Positions 44,064 through 52,807 of a stretch of 64,000 nt of DNA are shown one piece after another. This DNA comes from DATEPR01 sp036273855 (GTDB lineage: Bacteria > Actinomycetota > Actinomycetes > Mycobacteriales > Pseudonocardiaceae): positions 124,001-188,000 of the forward strand of contig DASUGU010000049.1 of NCBI GenBank assembly GCA_036273855.1, in the 5' to 3' direction. How positions within the stretch are numbered: position 1 is the stretch's first letter; each line of letters starts with the position of its first letter. The translations under genes were made by a program, and so were the position numbers. The notes under the pieces were generated by a model. It saw only the letters and a program-made list of their open reading frames with translations, made no database searches and was not told where the DNA came from.

Positions 44064-44121
44064 TAGTTGGTGCGGCGTGTTCGTCCCGGCTGGCACGGAG
44101 CACGCGCCGTACCGTCGTCGT

Positions 44122-44883
44122 GTGAACGAAGCCCTTGCCCACGAACGTCTCACCGCTGTACTCGAACTCATCGACCGCATGGGTGTGATGTACGAGCGGC
44201 GCTGGGGGCACGGCGGACAGCCAGAACAGCCGGGACTCGATCCTCAGCTCAACGGGCTCCTCGATGAAGTTCGCACGAGAACGAAGTTCGCGCACGATCT
44301 GATCGAAGCGATGGGTGAGAGCTCCCTCGCAGCACGAGTCGAGGAACATGAAGAAGGTCTCTACGGTAGCCACCCGTTTACCCAGGCTCGCCTCGCGATC
44401 GTTCAGGCCATCGCCATACTGGTTCAGCGCGAAGAACTCGCCGAGATCGTCGGACCAGTCGGACCACGCCTGTCCGCGTCCGAATTGAATCCGATCACTT
44501 GGGGCGCCGCCGCCGCGCTCTGGGACGACGGCCACCATCGGGCAGCGGTACAGACGGCCGCGACAGCACTCGAAGGCCACCTACAGGCAATCGCTGGACC
44601 TGGCGTCTCCGGTGAGAACCTCGCCGTCGTGTTCTCGATCAGCGAGCCGACGACAGGATCACCGCGCCTTCGGCTCCGCAACGTCGACCCTGCGTCCAAG
44701 ACTTGGAAGTCGGCTCATGAAGGTGCCGCCGCGCTGGTCCGTGGCGCCTTTATGGGGGTGCGGAACCTCGTCTCACACCCCGGTTGGCCGGACCCGAGCC
44801 CTCAACAGGCCCTGGAGATGCTCGCCGTTCTGAGCTATGTCGCCAATCTTGTCGATCAGTCGGCCGTTGCCGAGTCTCAATGA
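44122..44883 (+). CDS. TIGR02391 (Ymh-type) family protein
   Basis: 253 residues. The C-terminal half has the family core: GHHRAAVQTAATALEGHLQ, LAVVFS, PRLRL, and GAFMGVRNLVSHPG followed by a helix EMLAVLSYVANLVD. The N-terminal half is helical (ALAHERLTAVLELIDRM). The GTG at 44122 is chosen: a -10-like TACCGT ends seven bases earlier, fitting a leaderless message, and upstream codons are unlike the family. The RNxxxH motif (RNLVSH) resembles HEPN ribonucleases. Stop overlaps the PIN-like gene as ATGA. TIGR02391 proteins are often found in defence regions, function unknown. Confidence 0.8.
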   Translation: MNEALAHERLTAVLELIDRMGVMYERRWGHGGQPEQPGLDPQLNGLLDEVRTRTKFAHDLIEAMGESSLAARVEEHEEGLYGSHPFTQARLAIVQAIAILVQREELAEIVGPVGPRLSASELNPITWGAAAALWDDGHHRAAVQTAATALEGHLQAIAGPGVSGENLAVVFSISEPTTGSPRLRLRNVDPASKTWKSAHEGAAALVRGAFMGVRNLVSHPGWPDPSPQQALEMLAVLSYVANLVDQSAVAESQ

Positions 44884-46070
44884 CCTCAGCTCCGCTCGAT
44901 CGCATACAGGCGATGCAACTCGACCGTGACGGAAAGGTGACGGTCCTCCTCACAGACGGTCATGGCTTCACCTGGTCACTCGGACGACCGATGTTCGAGC
45001 CGACCAGCGCCATCGAGTCATCAACTTACTTGCCTCGTTCAGCTCAGCTCCGTGTCCGAACGACCCGCGGCGACGACATCGTCGTGGACCTGCCGCACCC
45101 TGACGATCTTGCACCACTTCGGGGTCGGCCAACGATCTACCTTGATCAAAACCACTGGAGCACAATCGCCTCGACCCTTTACGAGCCAGATCGCGCCGCC
45201 AAAATCAACAAAGAGGAGCGCGAGGCAGCAACGCGACTCGTCCGGCTCGCAACTCGCCGTGAAGTGGTGTTGCCGATATCCGGTGCACACATCGCCGAGA
45301 CCTGCAAGCAAGTGAACGTCGAGCGGCGCTATCTGCGGGCGCTCACGATCACCCGGCTATCAGCCGGCTGGCAACTGCGCGATCCACTGAGCCTTCGAGG
45401 ATTTGAACTGCGGCAAGCGCTGACCATCCGATACCGCCAGGTGTGCCTGATCCGGCCGGCGCCGATCACTCTAGAACCGCACGCCATCCATGACGGTCGA
45501 GACATGGCCCAGCCCAATCTCCGAGACGACCTACCTCTTGACGCTCAATGGGCGGTGAAGTCTATCGAGTCGATCGGCGCGACGATCGACACGATGCTCG
45601 ACGCAGACCACGTGCCAATGACGTCTAACCCTGCGTGGGCATTGGAGTTCGAGCATTTCGCGCGTTTCATGGCAGATAATCCGACCGGACCAGAACTGAA
45701 GCGGCAACGAACACACGCAAGATTCATTGCCGACATGCTACCAGAACTTACACGGGAGACATTTTCCGTCGGGATCACACCCGATGAGATGAGTGAGTGG
45801 ACGCGCTATCTCAGCGAGGAAGACCTGCACAACATGCCCAGCCTCGGACTGTATCGAGAAATTATCCACGAAAAGCTGTCTGACGGACGGCTTCACTGGG
45901 ACAACAACGATCTATTTGACATGCTGTATCTAACGGCGGGTGCGGGCTACTGCGATTACGTGGTTGGCGAGAACAAGCACATATCGCACATAGCCAACGG
46001 GCTTCGTCGGCTCGGACGCCCAGTCAAGGTCTACCGTAATCTTCGCTCAATGATCGCCGAGCTTTGCTGA
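44880..46070 (+). CDS. PIN-like ribonuclease-fold protein
   Basis: 396 residues. A small N-terminal beta domain (1-75, binding-type) precedes TIYLDQNHWSTIA (about 84-96), the first Asp of a PIN-like site. A helical insert follows. The C-terminal LFDMLYLTAGAGYCDYVVGENKHISHI (about 343-370) supplies the later acidic residues and the YCD-YVV-E strand typical of PIN folds. It probably cleaves RNA. Translationally coupled (ATGA) to the TIGR02391 gene. No matching VapB-type antitoxin is adjacent. Family assignment is by motif only. Confidence 0.72.
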   Translation: MTSAPLDRIQAMQLDRDGKVTVLLTDGHGFTWSLGRPMFEPTSAIESSTYLPRSAQLRVRTTRGDDIVVDLPHPDDLAPLRGRPTIYLDQNHWSTIASTLYEPDRAAKINKEEREAATRLVRLATRREVVLPISGAHIAETCKQVNVERRYLRALTITRLSAGWQLRDPLSLRGFELRQALTIRYRQVCLIRPAPITLEPHAIHDGRDMAQPNLRDDLPLDAQWAVKSIESIGATIDTMLDADHVPMTSNPAWALEFEHFARFMADNPTGPELKRQRTHARFIADMLPELTRETFSVGITPDEMSEWTRYLSEEDLHNMPSLGLYREIIHEKLSDGRLHWDNNDLFDMLYLTAGAGYCDYVVGENKHISHIANGLRRLGRPVKVYRNLRSMIAELC

Positions 46071-46089
46071 TGGACCAGGCACGTCAGTC

Positions 46090-46197
46090 GTGAAGGGCGC
46101 CTTCACCAAAGCGATCTTCGCCAGCCGTAGAGTGCGGACCGGCTTGGTCGGCACCGCAGCCATCTGGCTTGAGATGGGCATCCACTGGATCAAGTGA
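46090..46197 (+). CDS. 35-residue ORF, possible gene fragment
   Basis: GTG 46090 to TGA 46197 encodes VKGAFTKAIFASRRVRTGLV followed by GTAAIWLEMGIHWIK, an unrecognised basic peptide. It lies in the 245-base gap between the PIN-like and helical-repeat genes. It could be the tail of a lost gene or a small protein; the rest of the gap shows nothing. Confidence 0.25.
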   Translation: MKGAFTKAIFASRRVRTGLVGTAAIWLEMGIHWIK

Positions 46198-46316
46198 GAC
46201 CACCGCGCTAACGCTCACTCTGCGTTACCGGTCCGTTCGGCCAGGTCAATAGCCGAATGGTGCCCCGGGCACGGTTGTCGGGTCGTCGTGCTTGACTGGT
46301 TCTGCGGAGGCGGTTG

Positions 46317-49300
46317 ATGGAGCGGGACGCGATGGCAGAAGCCGTACAACTCGGCGAGGCGAACCTGAACGCGATCGAGTTGGTAGGGCGGCACTGCCGC
46401 CATGCGCGAGTTGAGTTCCCCACTGGTAATAGCTGGGTCGGGGCACAATTGGGCCTGCCGTTGGGGCCCGCCGAAGTCCGATGTGAGCACGCGCCCGCGC
46501 CTGTCTACTCGGGGCATCGGGTGCTGGACCTCGCGGTCGACTTCTACCGGGCCAACTGCGTGAACTGCCCGCACCGCGACAGTACGGGCGAGCTGCCCAA
46601 CTTGAAGACGGAAGTAGCCAATCGAGACGCAGAAAATGCGCGGCGCCAGCAGGAGGCCCAGCGCCGAGAAGAGGACCGGGCATCCCGCTACGCACGGCGA
46701 CGCCAACGGCGGCGTGCGATGGTGTCCGGTGAGGGCTACGTGGTCCGCGATCTCGCCGAGGTTCTTGATCGGCTCGACGCCGACCGTCCCCGAGAGCGGG
46801 CACTGACGGACGCCGAGGTGGCGGCTGGCCGAGAACTCGTCGAGACCGGCCGAGCCAGCGCAGTTCTGTTCAGCCCTGCGCTGGTCGAGTCGCTGCTGGA
46901 AATGGCGGTGGACACTGCGGAGCCAGCCGCGTTCGTCGCGATCACCGAATTGGTGCGTGCGGGTCGCTGTGCCCCGCGCGCCGCGTTGGATGCCGCGTTG
47001 ACTGTGTTGCCAGCGAACCGAGTGCCGGAGGCCGCCGAGATCCTCGCGTCCTTCGCCGACGAGTTGCGTCCTGCTGACCTGCCGCCGGTGCTGGATCAGC
47101 TCATCCGGTTGGCCGCTGGGCTGGACCTCATCCAGACAGAAGTGCCTTCGGCACCGAATGGTCTGCTGACTGCCGCTCGTGCTGACTGGGGCCAGGTCAG
47201 CGGTCACGTCCGGGACCGACTGGGCTCGGACAACGACCGGGTCCGTGCCGATGCGGCGGCTGCCGCGGGATGCCTGCTGGTGGCTGACGCGACTCGCGTG
47301 GTCGAGTTAGGCCCCTCGCTGGTTGCCAGCATCCGCGGCTCGGACCGGGGCTACGCGGGCGAACCGCACCCGGCGAGCAGTGCGGCGCGGGCGCTGGCCG
47401 AGGCTTGGCGGCAGGAGCCCCAGACCACGGTAACGATCATCGAGTCGGCCGGAGCGAGCGCCTCCGAACAGGTGCGCCCCGAACTTGTGCGGGTTGTGTG
47501 GTTCCTGAAGCGGTGGCGCGACCCGCTTGCCCTGTCCACGGAAGCGGCCGATGCGGCGGTCGCATTCTGCGTACGCCGGATCTCGGGCGACTGGGGGGAG
47601 GACGCCGCGAACCGAGCCGCCGACGACATCGCAATGTTTGCCGACGAGATGCCCGATCGTGTGGTTGCGCATGTCCACGGACTGCTCGGGAACCTGCTAG
47701 CCCCGACTGCCGGACCGCCGCTCAGCCCACTGTTGAGCCCACCTGCGACCGACTCCGCCCAGATGGTCGCTCAACTTGAGCAACAGTCCCTCCGGATACA
47801 GCGTGATGCGCGTCGGCGCAAGGTGGCCGAGTGCGTAGGCCGAATGATCCGGCACGCCCCGGCCGACGTCCTGCCTCTAGTGGTTGATCTGTTTTCGGCG
47901 AGCAGCGGCGATGAGGCACAGGACCGTAAGGTGCAGGTCGCCGTGCTGAAGGCACTGCGAGAGGCTGTAACCCTTCCCCTGCTCCGGGATGTGCTGCCGG
48001 TGTTGTACTCGGCGCTGCTGTCCAGCGACGCCGTGGTACGGGCCAACGCGATCGACTTGTGGGAACGCTGCACAGGGGTGGCCGGCGACGCGATGCCCGA
48101 CGACCTGATCGACCTGGCCGGGCCGCTGCTGACCGACGAGATGGTCGTCGTGCACCGGACCATGCTGGACCGCCTGCCTCAATTGAGCCCTCCTCCCCGT
48201 CTGGCTGGCCGTCTGCTGACGATCGTGAACGGCTGGGTGCTGACTTACCGAAATCTCAACGAGCCTGATGTCCTCGACGATGCCTTGTGGTCGATCCGAT
48301 ACCTGGCTTCACAGCTCGACGACGACCAGAAGACCTTCCTGTGGTTGAAGTTCGTACTCGCATACATTCCGCTCCTGCGTGCGTACGACCGTGAGCGGAT
48401 GCTCACCGCTGCATGGCCCGAGGAACTCCGAGTCGATCCGGCCTGGAGCCGGGCAGCCCTGGGTGCTTTGGCTGACCCCGAGTTGAGCGACATCGCCGGC
48501 CAGCGAGACGACCCGCTGTTGGGCCAACTGCTCGACTGGCCGGCCCCTTTGGAGACCGTGCCCCTCGGCGAGGTCCTCACGGTGACCAATCTGTATCTCC
48601 CCGACATGCCATGGCGGGCACTCGAACCTGTCGAGTTGCTCCAAGCGGTAGGCCGGCACGTCGATGCTGCCACCGTTGCCCGGCAGGTCGCTGCCGGGGT
48701 CCGACCGGGCGTCGAAGGATCGTACGGGCGGGCGCTCGCCGAACTGATCGCTACGGCCATCGATCTCGACGTTCTTCTCGACTCCGTCGGCTCGGTTGAT
48801 CGCGCGGGGGTCGATGACGCGGTTCGTGCGATGACCGAGGCGGTCGCCGCGTTTACCGCACTATGGCTGCCGCCCGCCGCATCGAGCGATCCGCACATCG
48901 CCGACGTGCTCGCGGTCGTCACCGCCAGGCCAGCAGCCGTTCAAGCGCTGCTGGCTCCGATCAGCAGCGATCCGGCGGCGATGGGCGGAGCGTTGGAGAG
49001 TGCGGCCCAGCAGCTACAAAATGCGGCAGGCAAGCGCCACGCCTCCGCGGCACAGCGACACGATACGGCTATGGCCTGGCGCATCGCCGGCCTCTTGGCG
49101 CGCTACGACGCAGCCGTTCGGGTCGCCGACCCGAACGCACCGTCCTTGCTGGAGGCCGCGCGCAGACAAGCTGAGGTACTCGACGCCCGCCGGGGCGCTG
49201 AACCCAACGTGCCCGTCCTCGAACCACTGCGCCGGTTCTGTGCAGCCGTCCGTGGCGTGACATCCACGGATGACCTGCCAGCTGCCTTCGCCGCCGCGGC

Positions 49301-50393
49301 GCGGGTTAGCGTGCCCATCCCCCTGGTGCGCCTGCCCGACCAGACCTGGCCGGTACTCATGTCCGAGGCCGTACCGGCTGAGGAGGAGCCGCTGGCCGTG
49401 TGTGTGGCGTCCTACCAGGGCACACCGATCACTGACGTGTTCGTCGCCCGCCCGAACGAGGTGTACCCGATCGAGATGACCGTCTGTCTTCCGGCGTGGC
49501 CGGAATGGGCAACGCGGTGCCACGTCGAACCAGTCACCAGGCTGAGCCGTACCGCGCTCGCTGTGCCGACCTTCACATTCACCCCTGCGGACGCCGCAGC
49601 ACAGGACGATGGCCTGCTGTTGGCGACCGGAATCGATCACCTGCACTGCGCCGTGAACCAGCCCATCCAGTCCCCGGCCTTCGACTGTCCGCTCGTCGTC
49701 CGATTCACCGACAACACAGACCGAGAGCAGCGCGTCCAGGTAGCGGGCTACCGACGGCTGCGCGTGCGCCCGTTCGACCCCAGCCGCGACCAACTCACCG
49801 AGCACGAACAGACCGACCAGCGGCTGCTGGTCATGTACGACCGACTCCACGATGCGGCGTTCGACACCGAGGACGCACGAGCCTTCTGCCGGTTGTTCAC
49901 GGCGTGTGTCACTGCCGCTCAGTCGATCATGTTCGACAAGGTGTTCCGCCGCGGAACCCGCGTGACCGAGGCGATGTTTCACGACGCCCTGGAACAGCGC
50001 CTACGCGCCGACCCGACGCTGGGCGGCCGGTTGACCCGCCGTGACCCGGTCGCTGGTGGCTTCGACGACCTATTGCACGACGACATCATCGCCGAACTCA
50101 AGGTCGCACGGACTAAAGCCGTCACCGTCGAGGACTGCGCCAAGTACCTCGGTCAGCCGACCCAGTACGGCGTCGGCCGCGGCAGCCAACTATCAATCCT
50201 CGTCGTCCTCGATCATTCCCGCAAAGAAGCACCCCCCGGTGTGATCGAGAACTACGTGGGTTGGCTCCGACCTGCCCTCCACGGACTCGACGCACCCCAG
50301 TACCCGTCCCTGGTTGGGGTGCTCATCATCAACACCAACCTGCCGGTACCGAGTACTTGGTCACGCCGCGCGATCCCGACCGTCGACGTATAA
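46317..50393 (+). CDS. Giant helical-repeat protein with C-terminal PD-(D/E)XK nuclease-like site
   Basis: 1358 residues; ATG 46317 with GGAGG six bases upstream. N-terminal ~110 residues hold His/Cys clusters (GRHCRHARVEF, CEHAPAPVYSGH, NCVNCPHRDS), likely a zinc site, then a charged Arg/Glu linker (120-150). Residues ~150-1000 are repetitive alpha-helical (HEAT-like: ADAAAAAGCLLVADATRVV, VRANAIDLWERCTG). A beta-rich part (~1040-1160) follows. The end has EAMFHDALEQRLR, GGFDDLLHDDIIAELKVART (Asp ~1250, ExK ~1260) and a GQ-x-TQYG helix: the order of a PD-(D/E)XK nuclease. No ATPase motif. Unknown family to me; setting suggests anti-phage defence. Confidence 0.85.
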   Translation: MERDAMAEAVQLGEANLNAIELVGRHCRHARVEFPTGNSWVGAQLGLPLGPAEVRCEHAPAPVYSGHRVLDLAVDFYRANCVNCPHRDSTGELPNLKTEVANRDAENARRQQEAQRREEDRASRYARRRQRRRAMVSGEGYVVRDLAEVLDRLDADRPRERALTDAEVAAGRELVETGRASAVLFSPALVESLLEMAVDTAEPAAFVAITELVRAGRCAPRAALDAALTVLPANRVPEAAEILASFADELRPADLPPVLDQLIRLAAGLDLIQTEVPSAPNGLLTAARADWGQVSGHVRDRLGSDNDRVRADAAAAAGCLLVADATRVVELGPSLVASIRGSDRGYAGEPHPASSAARALAEAWRQEPQTTVTIIESAGASASEQVRPELVRVVWFLKRWRDPLALSTEAADAAVAFCVRRISGDWGEDAANRAADDIAMFADEMPDRVVAHVHGLLGNLLAPTAGPPLSPLLSPPATDSAQMVAQLEQQSLRIQRDARRRKVAECVGRMIRHAPADVLPLVVDLFSASSGDEAQDRKVQVAVLKALREAVTLPLLRDVLPVLYSALLSSDAVVRANAIDLWERCTGVAGDAMPDDLIDLAGPLLTDEMVVVHRTMLDRLPQLSPPPRLAGRLLTIVNGWVLTYRNLNEPDVLDDALWSIRYLASQLDDDQKTFLWLKFVLAYIPLLRAYDRERMLTAAWPEELRVDPAWSRAALGALADPELSDIAGQRDDPLLGQLLDWPAPLETVPLGEVLTVTNLYLPDMPWRALEPVELLQAVGRHVDAATVARQVAAGVRPGVEGSYGRALAELIATAIDLDVLLDSVGSVDRAGVDDAVRAMTEAVAAFTALWLPPAASSDPHIADVLAVVTARPAAVQALLAPISSDPAAMGGALESAAQQLQNAAGKRHASAAQRHDTAMAWRIAGLLARYDAAVRVADPNAPSLLEAARRQAEVLDARRGAEPNVPVLEPLRRFCAAVRGVTSTDDLPAAFAAAARVSVPIPLVRLPDQTWPVLMSEAVPAEEEPLAVCVASYQGTPITDVFVARPNEVYPIEMTVCLPAWPEWATRCHVEPVTRLSRTALAVPTFTFTPADAAAQDDGLLLATGIDHLHCAVNQPIQSPAFDCPLVVRFTDNTDREQRVQVAGYRRLRVRPFDPSRDQLTEHEQTDQRLLVMYDRLHDAAFDTEDARAFCRLFTACVTAAQSIMFDKVFRRGTRVTEAMFHDALEQRLRADPTLGGRLTRRDPVAGGFDDLLHDDIIAELKVARTKAVTVEDCAKYLGQPTQYGVGRGSQLSILVVLDHSRKEAPPGVIENYVGWLRPALHGLDAPQYPSLVGVLIINTNLPVPSTWSRRAIPTVDV

Positions 50394-50440
50394 GTGGACC
50401 GGACGATAGCCGCTGCGGGCTAGCGACATGATACGGCGAC

Positions 50441-51697
50441 TTACGGCGTTAGATATCCCCGTCCGAGTTGCTGCTGGCCGAACCCTGACGCGATCTCCTC
50501 CAGACGAGCTGGAACCGTGCTCGCTCCGCGACGCACGTAGAACTCCGGCTTCGCGGGGTTGAGTGCGTACCAACGCCCACCCGCCCGGACCTCCACCAGC
50601 AAGACCATCTTTCCGTTCCACTCAACCGTGCGCTGTGTGTAGGGCGGCTCCGGCTCGATCGTGCTCCTGATCATGTCGCCAACGGCGAGCATCAGCTTGT
50701 CGCGGGCGGTTGGTTCGACCCCGATCACTTGGGCGTCGTCGGCGACGCCGAATAGCACCGTGCCACCGTTGCCCGACGCGAACGCAGCAACGGTTTTCAC
50801 GACCTTCTTCCGGGAAGCGGTGTCGTTGGGGACCTCCTGCTTGAACTCCACGGTCGGCCCTTCACCACTGGCGAGCAGCAGGTCCAACTCGGTGCCTGGC
50901 AGGTCCCACACCACTGAGTCGTCGCGCTCCCGTCCGGGCAATTGCGACTGAAAATAGCGGTAGTCGAGCCACTCCTCGTCGTTGCGTAGCACCAGCAAAC
51001 TGTCGCTGGGGAGTCCGTCAGGCAGCCGCAAACGCACCTGGCCGGTCCGACCGAGCGGACGGACCACGTGCGCAGTCGGCGACGTCAAGCCCAGACTGAC
51101 GCCAGCCAGGTTGGTTCCCTTCGCTACGACGGTCAATCTGTCTGCTTCGATCCTGATCCGGTGTAGCCAGGCCCGCCGGTCGACTTGGATGATGCGCCAC
51201 AAGCGCTGCCAGTTCGCGCGGTTGCTCGGCGGGGCTCCGAAGAAGAAGGAGCTGAATGCAGCTTCGTAGTGCAGGAACGAAGGGCCGTCGCCGAGAAGTA
51301 CGCCGTCAGGGCGGTTCGAGATGGTCTCGGCCGGGGATACGTCCCACTCGGTTCGTGGCCACGCCATGCTCGTGTCGCTCCACATCCGGTGCCCAGCCAG
51401 CCGACGGAACGAGCCGGCGTTGGCTGGCTGTAGGGGACTCACCTTGAGCGCCTCGATTTCCTGGGGTTCCCCTCGCAGCAGGGCCGCCACCACCGGTCCC
51501 GGAAGTCGCCGTTCCAGGAATACGTCTTCGGGATACCGCCAGGTTCGATCAGCCGGCCCCGGAGCACCCGTGGTCACGGTGCCGTGGACGAGTTGCCACC
51601 CACCATCCGTGCGGATCAATGCAGCGCGAACGTCGACGTGTTCGTGTCTCTCGATCAGGCCCGCCAGGTCGGCCAGGTTCGTTGATCCGCTGTCCAC
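50441..51697 (-). CDS. AlbA_2 (Schlafen-type) domain protein
   Basis: 418 residues. The C-terminal part (about 278-410) is an AlbA_2/Schlafen core: EGPTVEFKQEVPNDTASRKK, then KTVAAFASGNGGTVLFGVADD and a final YVRRGASTVPA. The N-terminal 270 residues have two unrecognised beta-rich parts and WRYPEDVFLERRLPG, and are larger than usual. The GTG at 51697 has AAGGAGG eight bases upstream, a strong site. AlbA_2 proteins bind nucleic acid or nucleotides and are common in defence regions. Convergent with the helical-repeat gene (47-base gap), divergent from the next. Confidence 0.85.
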   Translation of the reverse strand: MDSGSTNLADLAGLIERHEHVDVRAALIRTDGGWQLVHGTVTTGAPGPADRTWRYPEDVFLERRLPGPVVAALLRGEPQEIEALKVSPLQPANAGSFRRLAGHRMWSDTSMAWPRTEWDVSPAETISNRPDGVLLGDGPSFLHYEAAFSSFFFGAPPSNRANWQRLWRIIQVDRRAWLHRIRIEADRLTVVAKGTNLAGVSLGLTSPTAHVVRPLGRTGQVRLRLPDGLPSDSLLVLRNDEEWLDYRYFQSQLPGRERDDSVVWDLPGTELDLLLASGEGPTVEFKQEVPNDTASRKKVVKTVAAFASGNGGTVLFGVADDAQVIGVEPTARDKLMLAVGDMIRSTIEPEPPYTQRTVEWNGKMVLLVEVRAGGRWYALNPAKPEFYVRRGASTVPARLEEIASGFGQQQLGRGYLTP

Positions 51698-51918
51698 TGC
51701 ATTGACCTCCTTAGTTGCCCGAAGTGACCCTTGGCGTCGGGCCTGCCAGTCGCTCGCCGAGCACCGCGAGAGTACCTACGACCACTGACATCAGTGCTGG
51801 ACAACGCCGGTTCTTGGAAGGCACGCCGCGATCGGCATTGATCGTCAGCGAGCGGCCCGCCGGTGAGGCCGCGTACCTTCGGCCGAATCCGTCACGGCGG
51901 CGTGAAAGCCTGTCGATC

Positions 51919-52725
51919 GTGAGCCTTGACGACGACGCGACCGACCAACTTGACCAGGTGCTCGGACAGACGCATCACCTCCTCGGCGAGATAGGCGACG
52001 AGCGTGCCCAGCGACTGGTCCAGGCGGCGACGCTCATGCTGCGGCGTGACGGTGGGTATTTCCATCCGATCCCCGACGACAATTGGACTGAGGCTACCTA
52101 CGAGGCCGTGTTCGTCGTAGAAGCACCGTTGGTCCTCGAATTCACCACGGAAGTGACCGACCGCATCTGGAATAAGCTGGAGTTGGTGCTAAAGCAGCAC
52201 GATCGGCAGGACGTGTTCGGGCTTGTCGTCGAGCCGGTTGTCCCTCCACTGCCGGATGTACCGGCGGACTGGCGTGCCCGAGCCGCCCAACCGGCCGTGG
52301 AGGGCTCGCCGAGCAATCAGGCCAGGCGAGAGCGGGTCGACGGTGGCTACCCAACATCAGACGGGCTTACGTTCGGAAGCCAGGCCGAGGTCGTGGTGTA
52401 CGGCTTGTTGATCGAACTCCAACAGACTTCCTCTCGGCATCGAGCCATTGCGGTGATGCCGCTTCCAGCAGCCCGGCTACGCGATGCTGGCGTACGCACG
52501 CCCGACTTGGTTGTGCTCGGTAACGGGCGGGCGGTCGTGATCGAGGTGGATGGGCCACATCACTACGGCAGTACACGCAAGGCCGACGACGCCGACCGTG
52601 ATCGGCACTGGAGCCGCTGCGGTATTCAAACCATACGAATTGGTGCGCATCATACTACTGAGCCGACTGCACTACGGGAACTGCTTCGTGAAGAATTGAG
52701 CAGATGGCTCTTCGAAGGAAGGTGA
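51919..52725 (+). CDS. PD-(D/E)XK nuclease-like protein (DUF559/Vsr-like core)
   Basis: 268 residues from GTG 51919 (start uncertain, frame open to 51715). The C-terminal half shows FGSQAEVVVYGLL (Glu ~154), TPDLVVLGNGRAVVIEVDGPHHY (Asp 196, Glu 209, Asp 211) and RDRHWSRCGIQTIRI, the arrangement of very-short-patch-repair-like or DUF559 nucleases; the lysine of ExK is replaced by Asp, as in EVD-type members. The N-terminal half is a separate helical/beta domain. Divergent from the AlbA_2 gene; possibly a linked pair. Confidence 0.75.
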   Translation: MSLDDDATDQLDQVLGQTHHLLGEIGDERAQRLVQAATLMLRRDGGYFHPIPDDNWTEATYEAVFVVEAPLVLEFTTEVTDRIWNKLELVLKQHDRQDVFGLVVEPVVPPLPDVPADWRARAAQPAVEGSPSNQARRERVDGGYPTSDGLTFGSQAEVVVYGLLIELQQTSSRHRAIAVMPLPAARLRDAGVRTPDLVVLGNGRAVVIEVDGPHHYGSTRKADDADRDRHWSRCGIQTIRIGAHHTTEPTALRELLREELSRWLFEGR

Positions 52726-52807
52726 AGGACTAAGGCTGAGAGTTTCAACTGTTTCGGACGAGCTGCCGCACCTCGTCACAGAGGTTGGCCTACACTAAGA
52801 TGGAAAG

